NCBI GenBank assembly: GCA_021785155.1
Contig: JAJYGE010000316.1
Span: 1-6,087 of the forward strand
Length of the DNA stretch: 6,087 nucleotides
Origin: Planctomycetota bacterium
GTDB taxonomy: Bacteria > Planctomycetota > Phycisphaerae > WQYP01
Direction of reading: 5' to 3'
Shown here: piece by piece, positions 5,804-6,087 of the stretch
Numbering within the stretch: the first letter of the stretch is position 1
Layout of the letters: every line of letters begins with the position of its first letter
Notes under the pieces: generated by a model
Database searches by the model: none
What the model saw: the letters and a program-made list of their open reading frames with translations, nothing else
Told to the model about the DNA's origin: nothing
Translations under genes and position numbers: made by a program

Positions 5804-6087
5804 TTATTTCGCGTGGTGTGCGAGTTGTGCCGCCTCCGTCATGACACTCAAATTCGCCACTTGCAACGCCACGGAAACGGTTCCCTGGGAATGATGATCG
5901 GTTACGCCTTTCCGGAAATCACGATTTTGCGTTTCCAAACCCACATACATTGAATTAAGTCTCCAATTCCTCAAATGGTGTGCTTGATTCGTATACACCA
6001 GCCGCTGCATATCCCCATGAGAATTGCGGAACATCAGAGGATGAGCCAGCACCGCGCGAAGAAATGTGTTGAGGCGGTAATGCAAAT
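5804..6087 (-). CDS. C-terminal fragment of an unrecognised protein (5' end outside window)
   Basis: The frame enters from the right edge and ends at TAA (5804-5806), giving at least 93 residues. A TTG at 6085 could be read as a start, but it leaves no room in the window for a ribosome binding site, and the frame is open to the edge, so a longer gene is likelier. Visible features are a first part FLRAVLAHPLMFRN, then RNWRLNSMYVGLETQ and a strand-like GTVSVALQVANLSV near the end. It is rich in His, Asn and Gln, with no membrane segment or catalytic motif that I can name. The next gene starts 61 bp downstream with no visible terminator, so co-transcription is likely. Family and function are unknown; a secreted or surface protein would fit the neighbours. 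Confidence 0.6.
   Translation of the reverse strand, partial: LHYRLNTFLRAVLAHPLMFRNSHGDMQRLVYTNQAHHLRNWRLNSMYVGLETQNRDFRKGVTDHHSQGTVSVALQVANLSVMTEAAQLAHHAK

Noticed and set aside
1..6087. CRISPR arrays, tRNA or rRNA genes, transposases, toxin-antitoxin pairs
   Set aside because: I saw no regularly spaced repeats, RNA-gene signatures, transposase motifs or terminal inverted repeats in the window.

Overview
The window is an all-minus-strand stretch of a bacterial chromosome of moderate GC content. It reads like a small secreted carbohydrate-degradation locus. In transcription order (right to left) it holds five items. First is the C-terminal end of an unrecognised protein (5804-6087). Second is a 285-aa twin-arginine-exported protein with a beta-strand-like repeat, reminiscent of phage tail or beta-helix proteins (4885-5742). 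Third and fourth are two tandem paralogous glycoside hydrolases of the (alpha/alpha)6-barrel GH63/GH37-like or 'MGH1-like' type (3343-4740 and 1818-3209). Last is the first 485 residues of a GH92-type alpha-mannosidase that runs off the left edge (1-1457).

Every complete start is an ATG behind a recognisable Shine-Dalgarno sequence, which supports the gene calls. The plus strand contains only antisense shadows. The gaps are 61, 144, 133 and 360 bp. The first four genes could be one transcript. The 360-bp gap before the GH92 gene could carry its own promoter and contains two short perfect inverted repeats.

Functionally, GH92 enzymes are calcium-dependent exo-alpha-mannosidases, and the closest characterised relatives of the MGH1-like fold include mannosylglycerate hydrolase. 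The locus therefore plausibly acts on alpha-mannosides or another alpha-linked glycan outside the cytoplasm; this is inference. No transporter, SusC/D pair or regulator is visible. Three consecutive proteins carry N-terminal RR motifs followed by a hydrophobic stretch, a pattern common in planctomycetes and other PVC or acidobacterial genomes with large secreted hydrolase repertoires. I place the organism there only tentatively.

The main points for a second look are these. The paralogue pair is about 76% identical, with DNA-identical patches and conservation that continues past the stop codon. An unannotated open segment (1551-1763) lies in the 360-bp gap; it looks protein-like and shares an exact 21-bp, seven-codon, same-frame match with the tail-like gene. 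A composite hairpin sits between the tail-like gene and the first hydrolase. The GH92 protein contains a small internal repeat.
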